Shown here: piece by piece, positions 16,656 to 26,946 of the stretch | Layout of the letters: each line of letters opens with the position of its first letter | How positions within the stretch are numbered: the first letter of the stretch is position 1 | Origin: Pseudideonella sakaiensis | GTDB taxonomy: Bacteria > Pseudomonadota > Gammaproteobacteria > Burkholderiales > Burkholderiaceae_C | Assembly: GCF_001293525.1 (NCBI RefSeq) | Contig: NZ_BBYR01000023.1 | Span: forward strand, 46,050-110,049 | DNA: 64,000 bases | Reading direction: 5' to 3' | The notes under the pieces: model-generated | The model's database searches: none | Told to the model about the DNA's origin: nothing | What the model saw: the letters and a program-made list of their open reading frames with translations, nothing else | Made by a program: the position numbers and the translations under genes

Positions 16656-16760
16656 ATCGGCTGCAGCCTGTCCCGTCCGGACGGCGGGCCGTCGGCCCGC
16701 GCTGTCGGGCGCGGCCGGGCGGCGCCAGAGTGGCCGTTTCCGTCCTGCCGGGAGCGCCGC

Positions 16761-17606
16761 ATGCCCTCACTGTCTGCCCCCCCCGTGCCGCGGCCTGCCG
16801 TGGCGACCCGGCCCGGCGCTGCGTCCGGCCGGGGCGTGCTGCGGGCGGCCGTCGCGACCTGGTTCGGCGTCGCGATGCTCGGGCAGCTGGCCTTCGCGGC
16901 CTATGTCGTCGGGCTCTACGGCGGCGCGGCGCTGTCGGGGCAGGCGGCGCACTGGAACCGGGTCACGCCGCGCGCCTGGGTGCCCGGCGAGCCGGTGGGC
17001 AACCTGGTGTTCGCGTCGCACGTCGCCTTCACGGTCGCCATCCTGCTCGGCGGGCTGATCCAGCTGCTGCCGCCGCTGCGCCGCCGGGCGCCGGCGCTGC
17101 ACCGCTGGAACGGCCGGCTCTACCTGGCCGCGGCGGTGGTGCTGGCGCTGGGCGGGATCGCGATGCTGCTCACGCGCGGCACGGTGGGCGGCATCGCGCA
17201 GCAGGCCGGCACGGCCGTCAACGGGCTCGCGATCCTGGCCTGCGCGGCGCTGGCCTGGCGCGCTGCCCGGGCCGGACGAACCGCCGAGCACCGGCGCTGG
17301 GCGCTGCGGCTGTTCCTCTGCGTCGGCGGCGTCTGGTTCTTCCGCATCGGCCTGATGGCCTGGCTGATGGTCTTCCAGGCGCCGGTGGGCTTCGACCCGA
17401 CCTCCTTCAGCGGCCCCTTCCTGACCGTGCTGGCCTTCGCGCAGTTCCTGCTGCCGCTGCTGGTGCTGGAGGGCGTGCTGCGTGCCGAGGCGGGTGCGCG
17501 ACCCGGCGCGCGCCGCGCGATGGCGGCGGTGGTCTTCGCGCTGGCCGCGCTGACGGCCCTGGGCGTGGCCGGCGCCGTGATGGGGATGTGGCTGCCCCGC
17601 CTCTGA
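16761..17606 (+). CDS. DUF2306 family integral membrane protein
   Basis: A 281-residue protein with about seven to eight transmembrane helices and a short disordered N-terminus. Family features are the WNRVTPRAWVPGEP loop, FASHVAFTVAILLGGLIQLL, the LHRWNGRLYLAAAV motif with a conserved His-Arg-Trp, and EHRRWALRLFLCVGGVWFFR. DUF2306 proteins have no assigned reaction; conserved His and Arg residues at membrane edges are compatible with heme or quinone binding, but that is speculation. It lies in the same direction as the spermidine-synthase-like gene upstream and the flavoprotein downstream and may belong to the same transcription unit. Confidence 0.83.
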   Translation: MPSLSAPPVPRPAVATRPGAASGRGVLRAAVATWFGVAMLGQLAFAAYVVGLYGGAALSGQAAHWNRVTPRAWVPGEPVGNLVFASHVAFTVAILLGGLIQLLPPLRRRAPALHRWNGRLYLAAAVVLALGGIAMLLTRGTVGGIAQQAGTAVNGLAILACAALAWRAARAGRTAEHRRWALRLFLCVGGVWFFRIGLMAWLMVFQAPVGFDPTSFSGPFLTVLAFAQFLLPLLVLEGVLRAEAGARPGARRAMAAVVFALAALTALGVAGAVMGMWLPRL

Positions 17607-17670
17607 GCCGGGCCGCGGCCCGGCCCCGCACGCCGGGCACCCCGGGCGCAGCGCGGCGGAGCCCGCCGGC

Positions 17671-19374
17671 ATGACGCGGACGCCCGCCGGGCCGGCCGCG
17701 CCGCGCCGCGGCCTGCTGCGGGCCGCCGCCGGCGCGGTGGCCGGCCGCGTCGCCGCGCGCCTCGGCGCGCCCGGGCTGGCCGCGGCGGCACTGGCCGGCT
17801 GTGCCCGCCCGCCCGCCCTGCCCCCGGGGGACTGGGTCGGCGCCGACGCGGCCCGCGGCCATGCGCTGCGCGACGGCGTGCCGCGCCCGGTCGCCGCGCC
17901 GGACCTGCGCCGCGCGGACACCGTCATCGTCGGCGCCGGCGTCGCGGGCCTGGCCTGCGCGCGGGCGCTGCGGCAGCGCGGCCGCGAGGACATCGCCGTG
18001 CTCGAGCTGGAGGACCAGGCCGGCGGCAATGCCCGCGCCCACGCGATGGGCGGCATGGCCTGCCCGCTCGGCGCCCATTACCTGCCGCTGCCCGACCCGC
18101 GCGACGAGGCGTTGCTCGGGCTGCTGGCCGAGCTCGGCCTGGTGCAGCACGCCGCGGGCCGCCTCGTCTACGACGAGCGCCACCTCTGCCACAGCCTGCA
18201 GGAGCGCCTGTACATCGGCCCCGACGACGAGGAGCGCGCCTGGCACGAGGGGCTGCTGCCGCCGGTGGACGCGCTGCCGCCGGCCGAACGCGCGCGCAGC
18301 CTCGCCGACTACCGGCGCTTCGCCGCCGCGGTGCGCCCCTGGGTGGCGCGCGGCGCCTTCGCGATGCCCACGGCGCGCGCCGGCTGGAACGAGGCCCTGG
18401 CCGCGCTCGACGCCCAGCCCTTCGACCGCTGGCTGGACGCCGAGGGCCTGCATTCGCCGGCGCTGCGCTGGTACCTGGACTACTGCTGCCGCGACGACTA
18501 TGGCGCCGGCACCGCCCGGGTCTCGGCCTGGGCCGGCCTGCACTACTTCGCCAGCCGCCACGGCTTCCATGCGCCGGGCGAAGACGGCGGCGACGACGAG
18601 GCCGGCCTGCTCACCTGGCCCGAGGGCAACGGCTGGCTGACGCGGCGCATGGCTGCGCCGCTCGGCGATCGGCTGCAGCCGGCGCGCGTGGTCTGGCGCG
18701 TCGAGGGCGGCCGGCATGGCGCGAGCGTCGATGCCTGGGATGCGCGCCGCGGCCGGCACGAGCGCTGGCAGGCGCGGCAGGTGGTGCTGGCGGTGCCGCT
18801 GTTCGTCGCGGCGCGGCTCTGGCGCGACGCGCCGCCCGCGCTGGCGGCCGCGGCCGGGCGGCTGCCGCACGCGCCGTGGCTGGTCGCCAACGTCGAGCTC
18901 GACGCGCCGCTGCGCGACCGGCCGGGCGCGCCGGCCGCGTGGGACAACGTGGTCTACGGCAGCCCCGCGCTCGGCTGGGTCGATGCGATGCACCAGTCGC
19001 TGCGGCCGGACCGCGGGGCCACCGTGCTCAGCGTCTACTGGGCACTGGGCGGCGCGGACGCGGGCGCCGAGCGTGCCGCGCGCCAGGCCCTGCTCGGCGG
19101 CAGCCACGCCGACTGGACGGGCCGCGTGCTGGCCGAGCTGGCCGGCCCCCACCCCGAGCTGCCCCGGCGCGTGCGCCGCGTCGACCTGATGCGCTACGGG
19201 CACGCGATGGCGATCCCGGTGCCGGGCGTGCGCGCCGACCCGGCACTGCGCGCACTGCGCGAGGCGCCGGCCGACGGACGCGTCCACCTCGCGCACGCCG
19301 ACCTCTCCGGCTACTCCGTGTTCGAGGAGGCCTTCTTCCACGGCGAGCGCGTCGGCCGGCGGCTCGGCGCCTGA
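17671..19374 (+). CDS. FAD-dependent amine oxidase-like protein with Tat-lipoprotein-like signal
   Basis: A 567-residue flavoprotein. The N-terminus has a twin-arginine-like start (PRRGLLRAAAGAVAG), a hydrophobic stretch and a lipobox LAGC at about residues 45-48, suggesting Tat export and lipid anchoring. The dinucleotide-binding fingerprint VIVGAGVAGLACARALRQRG (about 85-104) and LELEDQAGGNARAHAMGGMA place it in the flavin amine oxidase/protoporphyrinogen oxidase-like superfamily. The C-terminal FAD-contact region is VHLAHADLSGYSVFEEAFFHGERVG-like. Its position after a membrane spermidine-synthase-like gene suggests it oxidises a polyamine-derived product in the periplasm; that is inference. 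It could equally be a lipid desaturase-like flavoprotein. Confidence 0.72.
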   Translation: MTRTPAGPAAPRRGLLRAAAGAVAGRVAARLGAPGLAAAALAGCARPPALPPGDWVGADAARGHALRDGVPRPVAAPDLRRADTVIVGAGVAGLACARALRQRGREDIAVLELEDQAGGNARAHAMGGMACPLGAHYLPLPDPRDEALLGLLAELGLVQHAAGRLVYDERHLCHSLQERLYIGPDDEERAWHEGLLPPVDALPPAERARSLADYRRFAAAVRPWVARGAFAMPTARAGWNEALAALDAQPFDRWLDAEGLHSPALRWYLDYCCRDDYGAGTARVSAWAGLHYFASRHGFHAPGEDGGDDEAGLLTWPEGNGWLTRRMAAPLGDRLQPARVVWRVEGGRHGASVDAWDARRGRHERWQARQVVLAVPLFVAARLWRDAPPALAAAAGRLPHAPWLVANVELDAPLRDRPGAPAAWDNVVYGSPALGWVDAMHQSLRPDRGATVLSVYWALGGADAGAERAARQALLGGSHADWTGRVLAELAGPHPELPRRVRRVDLMRYGHAMAIPVPGVRADPALRALREAPADGRVHLAHADLSGYSVFEEAFFHGERVGRRLGA

Positions 19375-19422
19375 GCGCAGCGGGCCGCCCGCGGTCCGGT
19401 CGGCGGCTGCCCGGGCGGGCGC

Positions 19423-21602
<2,180 letters not shown>

Positions 21603-21606
<4 letters not shown>

Positions 21607-21647
21607 GGGACGGCCCTGCGCGCCGGGCGCTCCGGGATCGGGCTCAT
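21603..21647 (-). other. 14-codon coupling mini-ORF between regulator and kinase
   Basis: ATG at 21647 overlaps the HD-GYP stop (ATGA). The frame encodes MSPIPERPARRAVP and ends in a TGA that overlaps the GTG start of the kinase (GTGA). It may act as a translational relay, or reflect an old frameshift at the kinase start. Confidence 0.4.
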
Positions 21648-23002
21648 CCCTGCACCGCGGGCGCGTCCACGTCCTGCTCGCGCACCCGGAGCACGAGCCG
21701 CAGGCCATCGCGGCGCGCGAGCTCGCCGAGCTGGCGGATGATCCGCTCCTCGAACACATGCCCGGCGGCGAGCAGGATGGCGCCGCGCGGCGAGACGACG
21801 TCGCGCGCCAGCACCATGCCCGGCCGCAGGCGCCGCACGTCGATCTCGACGCCCTCGCCCGCCAGCCGCGCCTGGTCGTCGAGCACGGCCAGCAGGGCCT
21901 CGACGACGCGGCCGTCGTAGTGGCTGCCGACGCCGCCGAGCAGCACCTGGCGCGCCCGCTCGGGCGGGTAGCGCGTGGGCGCCATCGCGCCGTGCACCAG
22001 GCTGTCGTAGTCGTTGGCCGCCGCGACGATGCGCGCACCCAGCACGATCTGCTCGCCGTGCAGGCCGTCGGGGTAGCCCTTGCCGTCCAGCCGCTCGTGG
22101 TGCTGGCGCACGATGTGCGCCGCGGCCTGCAGCTGCGGCAGCGGCATCAGCGCGGTCTCGCCGTCGACCGGGTGGCGGGCGTAGCGGGCGCTTTCGTCGG
22201 CGCTCAGCAGCGAGTGCGGCTTGCCGATCAGTTCGTCGGGCAGCCCGATCTTGCCGACGTCGTGCAGCAGCGCGCCGAGGTAGAGGTCGCGCAGGTCGGC
22301 GGCCGGCAGGCCGAGGCGCTGGCCGGTCTCGCGGGCCAGCGCCGCGACGCGGCGCGCGTGGCCGGCATGCCCCTCGCGCATCTCCAGCAGCCCCGCGAAC
22401 ACGCCGACCGTCGTCATGAAGGTCTGCTCGAGGTCGGCGAAGGCCGTCTCCAGCATCGCATTGACCTGCTGCAGCTCCGCGGTGCGCGCCGCCACCCGCG
22501 ACTCGAGCGCCTGGTTGGCCTGCTGCAGCGCCTCGTTCTGGCGCTGGCTCAGCGCGAGCAGCGCATCGTGGCGCCGCTCCAGGTCGCGCCGCGCCAGCGC
22601 ATCGCGCACCACCTGCAGCAGCGCCTCGTCGTCCCAGGGCTTGGCCACGTAGCGCTGGATCTCGCCGCGGTTGACGGCCTCGACGGTGGCGCCGATGTCG
22701 GCATAGCCGGTCAGCAGCACGCGGCCGATGTGCGGGTCGAGGGCCCGCACCTGCTCGAGGAAACGGGCGCCGTCCATGCCGGGCATCCGCATGTCGGAGA
22801 TCACCAGGTCGACCGGCTGTTCGCGCAGCCGCTCCAGGCCCTCGGCGCCGCTGCCCGCCTGCACGACCTGCAGGCCGGCCCGGCGCAGCAGCCGGCGCAG
22901 CGCGGACAGCACGCCGGGCTCGTCGTCGACCGTCAGCACCCAGGGCGCCGGCGCGGGCGCCAGGTCCTGCGCAGCGGGCAGGCGGGCGGGATCGGCAGTC
23001 AT
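21644..23002 (-). CDS. HD-GYP domain response regulator (probable c-di-GMP phosphodiesterase)
   Basis: A 452-residue RpfG-like two-domain protein. Residues about 20-135 are a receiver domain with phospho-acceptor Asp in DLVISDMRMPGMDG, the switch region LLTGYAD and the conserved Lys in VAKPWDD. After a coiled coil, residues about 195-370 form an HD-GYP domain with GALLHDVGKIGLPDEL, HPVDGE and HHERLDGKGYPDGLHGEQI, all the residues needed for c-di-GMP hydrolysis. A C-terminal extension (about 380-452) resembles the PilZ-free tail of this family. Cotranscribed with the sensor kinase downstream; a diguanylate cyclase lies separately at 61784-63769. Confidence 0.92.
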   Translation of the reverse strand: MTADPARLPAAQDLAPAPAPWVLTVDDEPGVLSALRRLLRRAGLQVVQAGSGAEGLERLREQPVDLVISDMRMPGMDGARFLEQVRALDPHIGRVLLTGYADIGATVEAVNRGEIQRYVAKPWDDEALLQVVRDALARRDLERRHDALLALSQRQNEALQQANQALESRVAARTAELQQVNAMLETAFADLEQTFMTTVGVFAGLLEMREGHAGHARRVAALARETGQRLGLPAADLRDLYLGALLHDVGKIGLPDELIGKPHSLLSADESARYARHPVDGETALMPLPQLQAAAHIVRQHHERLDGKGYPDGLHGEQIVLGARIVAAANDYDSLVHGAMAPTRYPPERARQVLLGGVGSHYDGRVVEALLAVLDDQARLAGEGVEIDVRRLRPGMVLARDVVSPRGAILLAAGHVFEERIIRQLGELARRDGLRLVLRVREQDVDAPAVQG

Positions 23003-23134
23003 GGGCAGGGCATCCAGTCGCTGCCCGGCTTATCGGCGCGGCGGGCACCGTGCCGCATCAGCCAGATGCCTAGGCCCCGCGTCGGCACGGCGGCGCGGGG
23101 CCGGCGCCCCGCCGGACGCCGGCAGGCCCCGCCG

Positions 23135-23824
23135 TCAGCGGAACAGCGCGTCGAAATCCACCGCCACCTCGGCCGGCATCTCCAGCCGCAGCGTGCCCTC
23201 GATGTGCTCGAGGTGCACGGCCATGCGGCGCGCCGCCAGCTCGCCGTCGCCGGCTTCCAGCGCATCCACGATCTCGGTGTGCTCGTGGTGCGGGCAGGAC
23301 GGCATGCCCGGTGCGTCGTACAGCGCGATGACGAGGCAGGTGAGCGAGCACAGCTCGCGCATCGCGCGCTGCAGGAAGGCGTTGCCGCCCAGCTGCGCCA
23401 GCAGCAGGTGGAACTCGCCGGACAGGCGGATCGTCGCGTGCCGGTCGTCGCGCGCCCGCGATGCGGCTTCCAGCGCAACGTTGCGCCGCAGCCGCGCGAC
23501 GCCCTCGCGGGTGATCGTGCCGGCCAGCTCGCGCACCATCGCCAGCTCGATCAGGCGCCGGGCCTCGAACACCTGCCGCGCCTGCGCCACGCTGGGGCTG
23601 CCGACGAAGGTGCCGCGGTTCGGCTCGGTGCTGAGCACGCCGTCGTGGGTCAGCCGCGCCAGCGCGAGGCGCACCTTGGTGCGGCTGACGCCGAAGGCCG
23701 AGGCCAGCTTCTCCTCGACCAGCTTGGTCCCCGGCGGGAGCCGGTGCTCCCAGATGGCGCCCAGGATGCGGTCGGCGATCGCATCGACCGACGCGCCGGC
23801 CTGGCGTGGATCGGTGTCCGGCAT
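23135..23824 (-). CDS. GntR-family regulator, FCD subfamily
   Basis: About 229 residues: an N-terminal winged helix (ADRILGAIWEHRLPPGTKLV, EEKLASAFGVSRTKVRLALA, RLTHDGVLSTEPNRGTFVG) and an all-helical FCD ligand-binding domain with metal-ligand-type residues (EARRLIELAMVRELAG, SGEFHLLLAQLGGN, HHEHTEIVDALEAGD). Start chosen at ATG 23822-23824 because GGAG lies 8 bases upstream; an ATG at 23842 would add six residues. It is divergent from the MHS transporter-hydantoinase operon and most likely represses it until the substrate or an intermediate binds. Confidence 0.9.
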   Translation of the reverse strand: MPDTDPRQAGASVDAIADRILGAIWEHRLPPGTKLVEEKLASAFGVSRTKVRLALARLTHDGVLSTEPNRGTFVGSPSVAQARQVFEARRLIELAMVRELAGTITREGVARLRRNVALEAASRARDDRHATIRLSGEFHLLLAQLGGNAFLQRAMRELCSLTCLVIALYDAPGMPSCPHHEHTEIVDALEAGDGELAARRMAVHLEHIEGTLRLEMPAEVAVDFDALFR

Positions 23825-23853
23825 GGTGTCTGCTCCAAACATTCTTTACTGCA

Positions 23854-23862
23854 GATTGTATG
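23854..23862. promoter_or_regulatory. GATTGTATG direct repeat, copy 1 (over gntR promoter)
   Basis: GATTGTATG occurs here and again at 24011-24019. Read on the minus strand this copy includes TACAAT (23855-23860), a good -10 box for the gntR gene. A regulator bound here would block gntR transcription. Confidence 0.4.
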
Positions 23863-24008
23863 TCGGTCTGGTGGCCAATCGGGGCCGCACGCTCAGCAGA
23901 CGCCTGCTGCGACCGCCCGCGGGGCGCGCGGACCCTGTCGCGGCGACCTGTCGATAAAGCTCACGGCCTGACAGCCATAAATCAACGGCCTGATGATCAA
24001 ACTTTCGC

Positions 24009-24037
24009 TTGATTGTATGGCGGTTAAGGAATATTGT
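24009..24037 (+). promoter_or_regulatory. Promoter of transporter-hydantoinase operon with GATTGTATG operator
   Basis: TTGATT (24009-24014) and TATTGT (24032-24037) are spaced 17 bp apart and lie in an AT-rich stretch about 45-70 bp before the transporter start. The second GATTGTATG copy (24011-24019) overlaps the -35 box, and ATCAA at 23997-24001 with TTGAT at 24009-24013 forms a short inverted repeat. Confidence 0.5.
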
Positions 24038-24080
24038 TCGGCACCTCTCGCCCCTCCACGATCCACTGCCGGAGCCCCGC

Positions 24081-25430
24081 ATGCCGATCACCGCTTCTCC
24101 GCCCCTGATGCCCGACACGTCCGCGCCGCCCGTGGCCGCCGCACCGACGCACAGTTCGGCGCGCCGCGTGGCCGCCGCCAGCCTGGCGGGCACCACGCTG
24201 GAGTTCTACGACCACTTCATCTACGGCCTGGCCGCCGCGCTGGTGTTCCCCAAGCTGTTCTTCCCGCAGTCCGAGCCCCTGGTGGCGACGCTGCTGTCCT
24301 TCGCGAGCTACGGCGTGGCCTTCGTCGCGCGCCCGCTGGGCGCCGCCGTCTTCGGCCACTACGGCGACAAGCTCGGCCGCAAGTCCATCCTGTTCCTGAC
24401 GCTGCTCATGATGGGCCTGGCGACCTTCCTGATCGGCTGCCTGCCGACGCACGCGCAGGTGGGCGTGCTGGCCCCGGTGCTGCTGGTGCTGCTGCGCATC
24501 GTCCAGGGCCTCGCGCTCGGCGGCGAGTGGGGCGGCGCCGCGATCATGGTCAACGAGCTGGATCCGCAGGGCCGCCGGCGCGGGCTGCTCGGCGCGGTGG
24601 TGCAGGTGGCTGCGCCGATCGGCCTGCTGATCGCCAACGGCGTGTTCGCGCTGGTGACCTGGGCCGTGTCCGAGGAGGCCTTCCTGTCCTGGGGCTGGCG
24701 CGTGCCCTTCCTGCTCAGTGCGCTGCTGGTCGGGGTGGGCCTGTACATCCGCATGAGCGTGCGCGAGTCGGCGGTGTTCGAGCGCGATGCCGATGCCGGC
24801 CGCGACGGCCACGCGCCGATCGCGGAGGTGCTGCGCCACTACAAGCCGCAGCTGGCGATCGCCTTCTTCGCGCGGCTGGGCGGCGACATCGCCTTCTACG
24901 TGTTCACGCTGTTCCTGCTCTACTACGTGCCGACCCGGCTCGGTCTGCCGCGCAGCGTGGCACTGAACGCGGTGCTGCTGGGCGCGGTCGCGCAGATCCT
25001 GTGCATCCCGCTCGCCGGCTGGCTGGCCGACCGCATTGGCCGGCGGCCGGTGCTGATGATCGGCGGGGTCGGCGGCGCGGTCTGGGCCTTCGTGTTCATG
25101 CAGCTGGTGCAGACGGCGGAACCCGGCGCGATCATGCTGGCCTCGTTCGTCGGCATGGTGCTGGTGTCCTTCATGTTCTCGCCGCTCGCGTCCTTCCTGC
25201 CGGAGCTGTTCGCCACCCGGGTGCGTGTCACCGGCGCCTCGCTGGGCTTCCAGTTCGCCGGGGTGTTCGGCGGCGCGCTGGCGCCGATGATCGCCACCGG
25301 GCTGATCGCGGCCTACGGATCGACGCTGCCGGTGGCGATCTACCTGGCGGTGGTCTGCGTGCTGATCGCGGTGGCTGCCTGGGCCGCACGCGAGACCGCC
25401 CACATCGACCTGAAGGACGCGGGGCGCTGA
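24081..25430 (+). CDS. MHS-family MFS transporter (proton symporter)
   Basis: A 449-residue 12-helix transporter of the metabolite:H+ symporter (MHS) family, related to ShiA, KgtP and YhjE. Signatures are AASLAGTTLEFYDHFIYGLA in helix 1, FGHYGDKLGRKSILFLTLLM between helices 2 and 3, and RIVQGLALGGEWGGAAIMVN in helix 4. Start is the ATG at 24081 with GGAG ten bases upstream. It is the first gene of a four-gene operon (5 bp to the next gene) with cyclic-amide hydrolases, so it probably imports a hydantoin, ureide or pyrimidine-like acid; the substrate itself cannot be read from sequence. Confidence 0.9.
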   Translation: MPITASPPLMPDTSAPPVAAAPTHSSARRVAAASLAGTTLEFYDHFIYGLAAALVFPKLFFPQSEPLVATLLSFASYGVAFVARPLGAAVFGHYGDKLGRKSILFLTLLMMGLATFLIGCLPTHAQVGVLAPVLLVLLRIVQGLALGGEWGGAAIMVNELDPQGRRRGLLGAVVQVAAPIGLLIANGVFALVTWAVSEEAFLSWGWRVPFLLSALLVGVGLYIRMSVRESAVFERDADAGRDGHAPIAEVLRHYKPQLAIAFFARLGGDIAFYVFTLFLLYYVPTRLGLPRSVALNAVLLGAVAQILCIPLAGWLADRIGRRPVLMIGGVGGAVWAFVFMQLVQTAEPGAIMLASFVGMVLVSFMFSPLASFLPELFATRVRVTGASLGFQFAGVFGGALAPMIATGLIAAYGSTLPVAIYLAVVCVLIAVAAWAARETAHIDLKDAGR

Positions 25431-25434
25431 CGCC

Positions 25435-26946
25435 ATGACGCACGAGTTCGACACCGTCATCCGGCACGGCACCGTCGCGACCGCCAGCGGCACGATGGAC
25501 GCCGACGTGGGCATCCGCGACGGCCGCATCGTCGCGCTGGCCGAGTCGCTCGGCCGCGGCCGGGAAGAGATCGACGCGCGCCACCGCCTCGTGCTGCCGG
25601 GCGGGGTCGATGCCCATTGCCACCTGGACCAGCCGGTCGGCGACGGCCTGCGCATGGCCGACGACTTCCTGACCGGCACCCGGTCCGCCGCCTGCGGCGG
25701 CACCACCACGGTGATCCCCTTCGCGGCCCAGGCGCGCGGCCAGTCGCTGCGGGCGGCCGTGGCGGACTACCACGCGCGCGCCGAGGGTCGCGCCTGCGTC
25801 GACTACGCCTTCCACCTGATCGTCGCGGACCCGACGCCGACGGTGGTGCGCGAGGAGCTGCCGGCGCTGATCGACACCGGCTACACGTCGTTCAAGATCT
25901 ACATGACCTACGACGACCTGAAGCTCGACGACCGGCAGATCCTCCGCCTGCTCGCGGTGGCCCGGCAGCACGGCGCCCTGGCGATGGTCCATGCCGAGAA
26001 CGCGGACTGCATCGCCTGGCTGACGGAGGCGCTGGAAGCCGCCGGACAGACCGCCCCGCGGCATCACGCCGACGCGCGCCCGATGGTGCTGGAGCGCGAG
26101 GCGACACACCGCGCCATCTCGCTGGCCGAGCTGGTGGACGTGCCGATCCTCGTGGTCCACGTGTCCGGCCGCGAGGCCGTGGAACAGATCCGCTGGGCGC
26201 GCGGCCGCGGCCTGCGCATCTATGCCGAGACCTGCCCGCAGTACCTCTTTCTCACGGCCGAAGACCTGGGCCACGGCTACGAGGGGGCGAAATGCGTGTG
26301 CAGCCCGCCGCCGCGCGACGTGGCCAACCAGCGCGTGATCTGGGACGGGCTCGCGGACGGCCTGTTCACGGTCTTCTCCTCCGACCACGCGCCGTTCCGC
26401 TACGAGGACCCGCAGGGCAAGAAGCCCGGCGGCCAGGAGGTGGCCTTCCGCCACATCCCGAACGGCATCCCGGGCCTGGAGACGCGCCTGCCGCTGCTGT
26501 TCTCCGAGGGCGTTCGCACCGGGCGCATCACGCTCGAGCAGTTCGTGGCCCTGACCGCCACCCAGCCGGCGCGGCTGTACGGGCTGCACCCGCGCAAGGG
26601 CCACATCGCGATCGGCGCCGACGCCGACCTGGCGATCTGGGACCCGGATCGCCGCGTCACCGTGCGCAACGAGGCGCTCCACCATGCGGTCGACTACACG
26701 CCCTACGAAGGGATGACGCTCACCGGCTGGCCCACCACGACCCTGGTGCGCGGCCAGCGCGTCTGGGACCACGGCGAGTTCCTCGGCCGCCCCGGCGACG
26801 GCCGCTTCCTGCGCTGCGGCCGGCCCGAGATGGCGCGTCCGAAGGGCGTGGAGCCGGCGCCCGGCGCCTACCTCGCCCGGCGTCCCGGCGGCGCGCTGGC
26901 GGCGCTGGCCGGCCGGGCCGATCCCCCGAGCCCCCGCCATGGCTGA
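25435..26946 (+). CDS. Dihydropyrimidinase/hydantoinase-like cyclic amidohydrolase
   Basis: A 503-residue binuclear metal amidohydrolase. Expected ligands are present: HCHLD after PGGVDA (about residue 62), the carboxylated Lys in TSFKIYMTY, HAEN, HVSG and the catalytic Asp in SSDHAPF. The substrate-binding FRHIPNGIPGLETRLPLLFS region is typical of D-hydantoinase/dihydropyrimidinase. The enzyme opens a cyclic imide or ureide ring to an N-carbamoyl or carbamoyl acid. A proline- and glycine-rich tail extends the C-terminus. It overlaps the amidase gene downstream by 8 bases. Confidence 0.9.
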   Translation: MTHEFDTVIRHGTVATASGTMDADVGIRDGRIVALAESLGRGREEIDARHRLVLPGGVDAHCHLDQPVGDGLRMADDFLTGTRSAACGGTTTVIPFAAQARGQSLRAAVADYHARAEGRACVDYAFHLIVADPTPTVVREELPALIDTGYTSFKIYMTYDDLKLDDRQILRLLAVARQHGALAMVHAENADCIAWLTEALEAAGQTAPRHHADARPMVLEREATHRAISLAELVDVPILVVHVSGREAVEQIRWARGRGLRIYAETCPQYLFLTAEDLGHGYEGAKCVCSPPPRDVANQRVIWDGLADGLFTVFSSDHAPFRYEDPQGKKPGGQEVAFRHIPNGIPGLETRLPLLFSEGVRTGRITLEQFVALTATQPARLYGLHPRKGHIAIGADADLAIWDPDRRVTVRNEALHHAVDYTPYEGMTLTGWPTTTLVRGQRVWDHGEFLGRPGDGRFLRCGRPEMARPKGVEPAPGAYLARRPGGALAALAGRADPPSPRHG

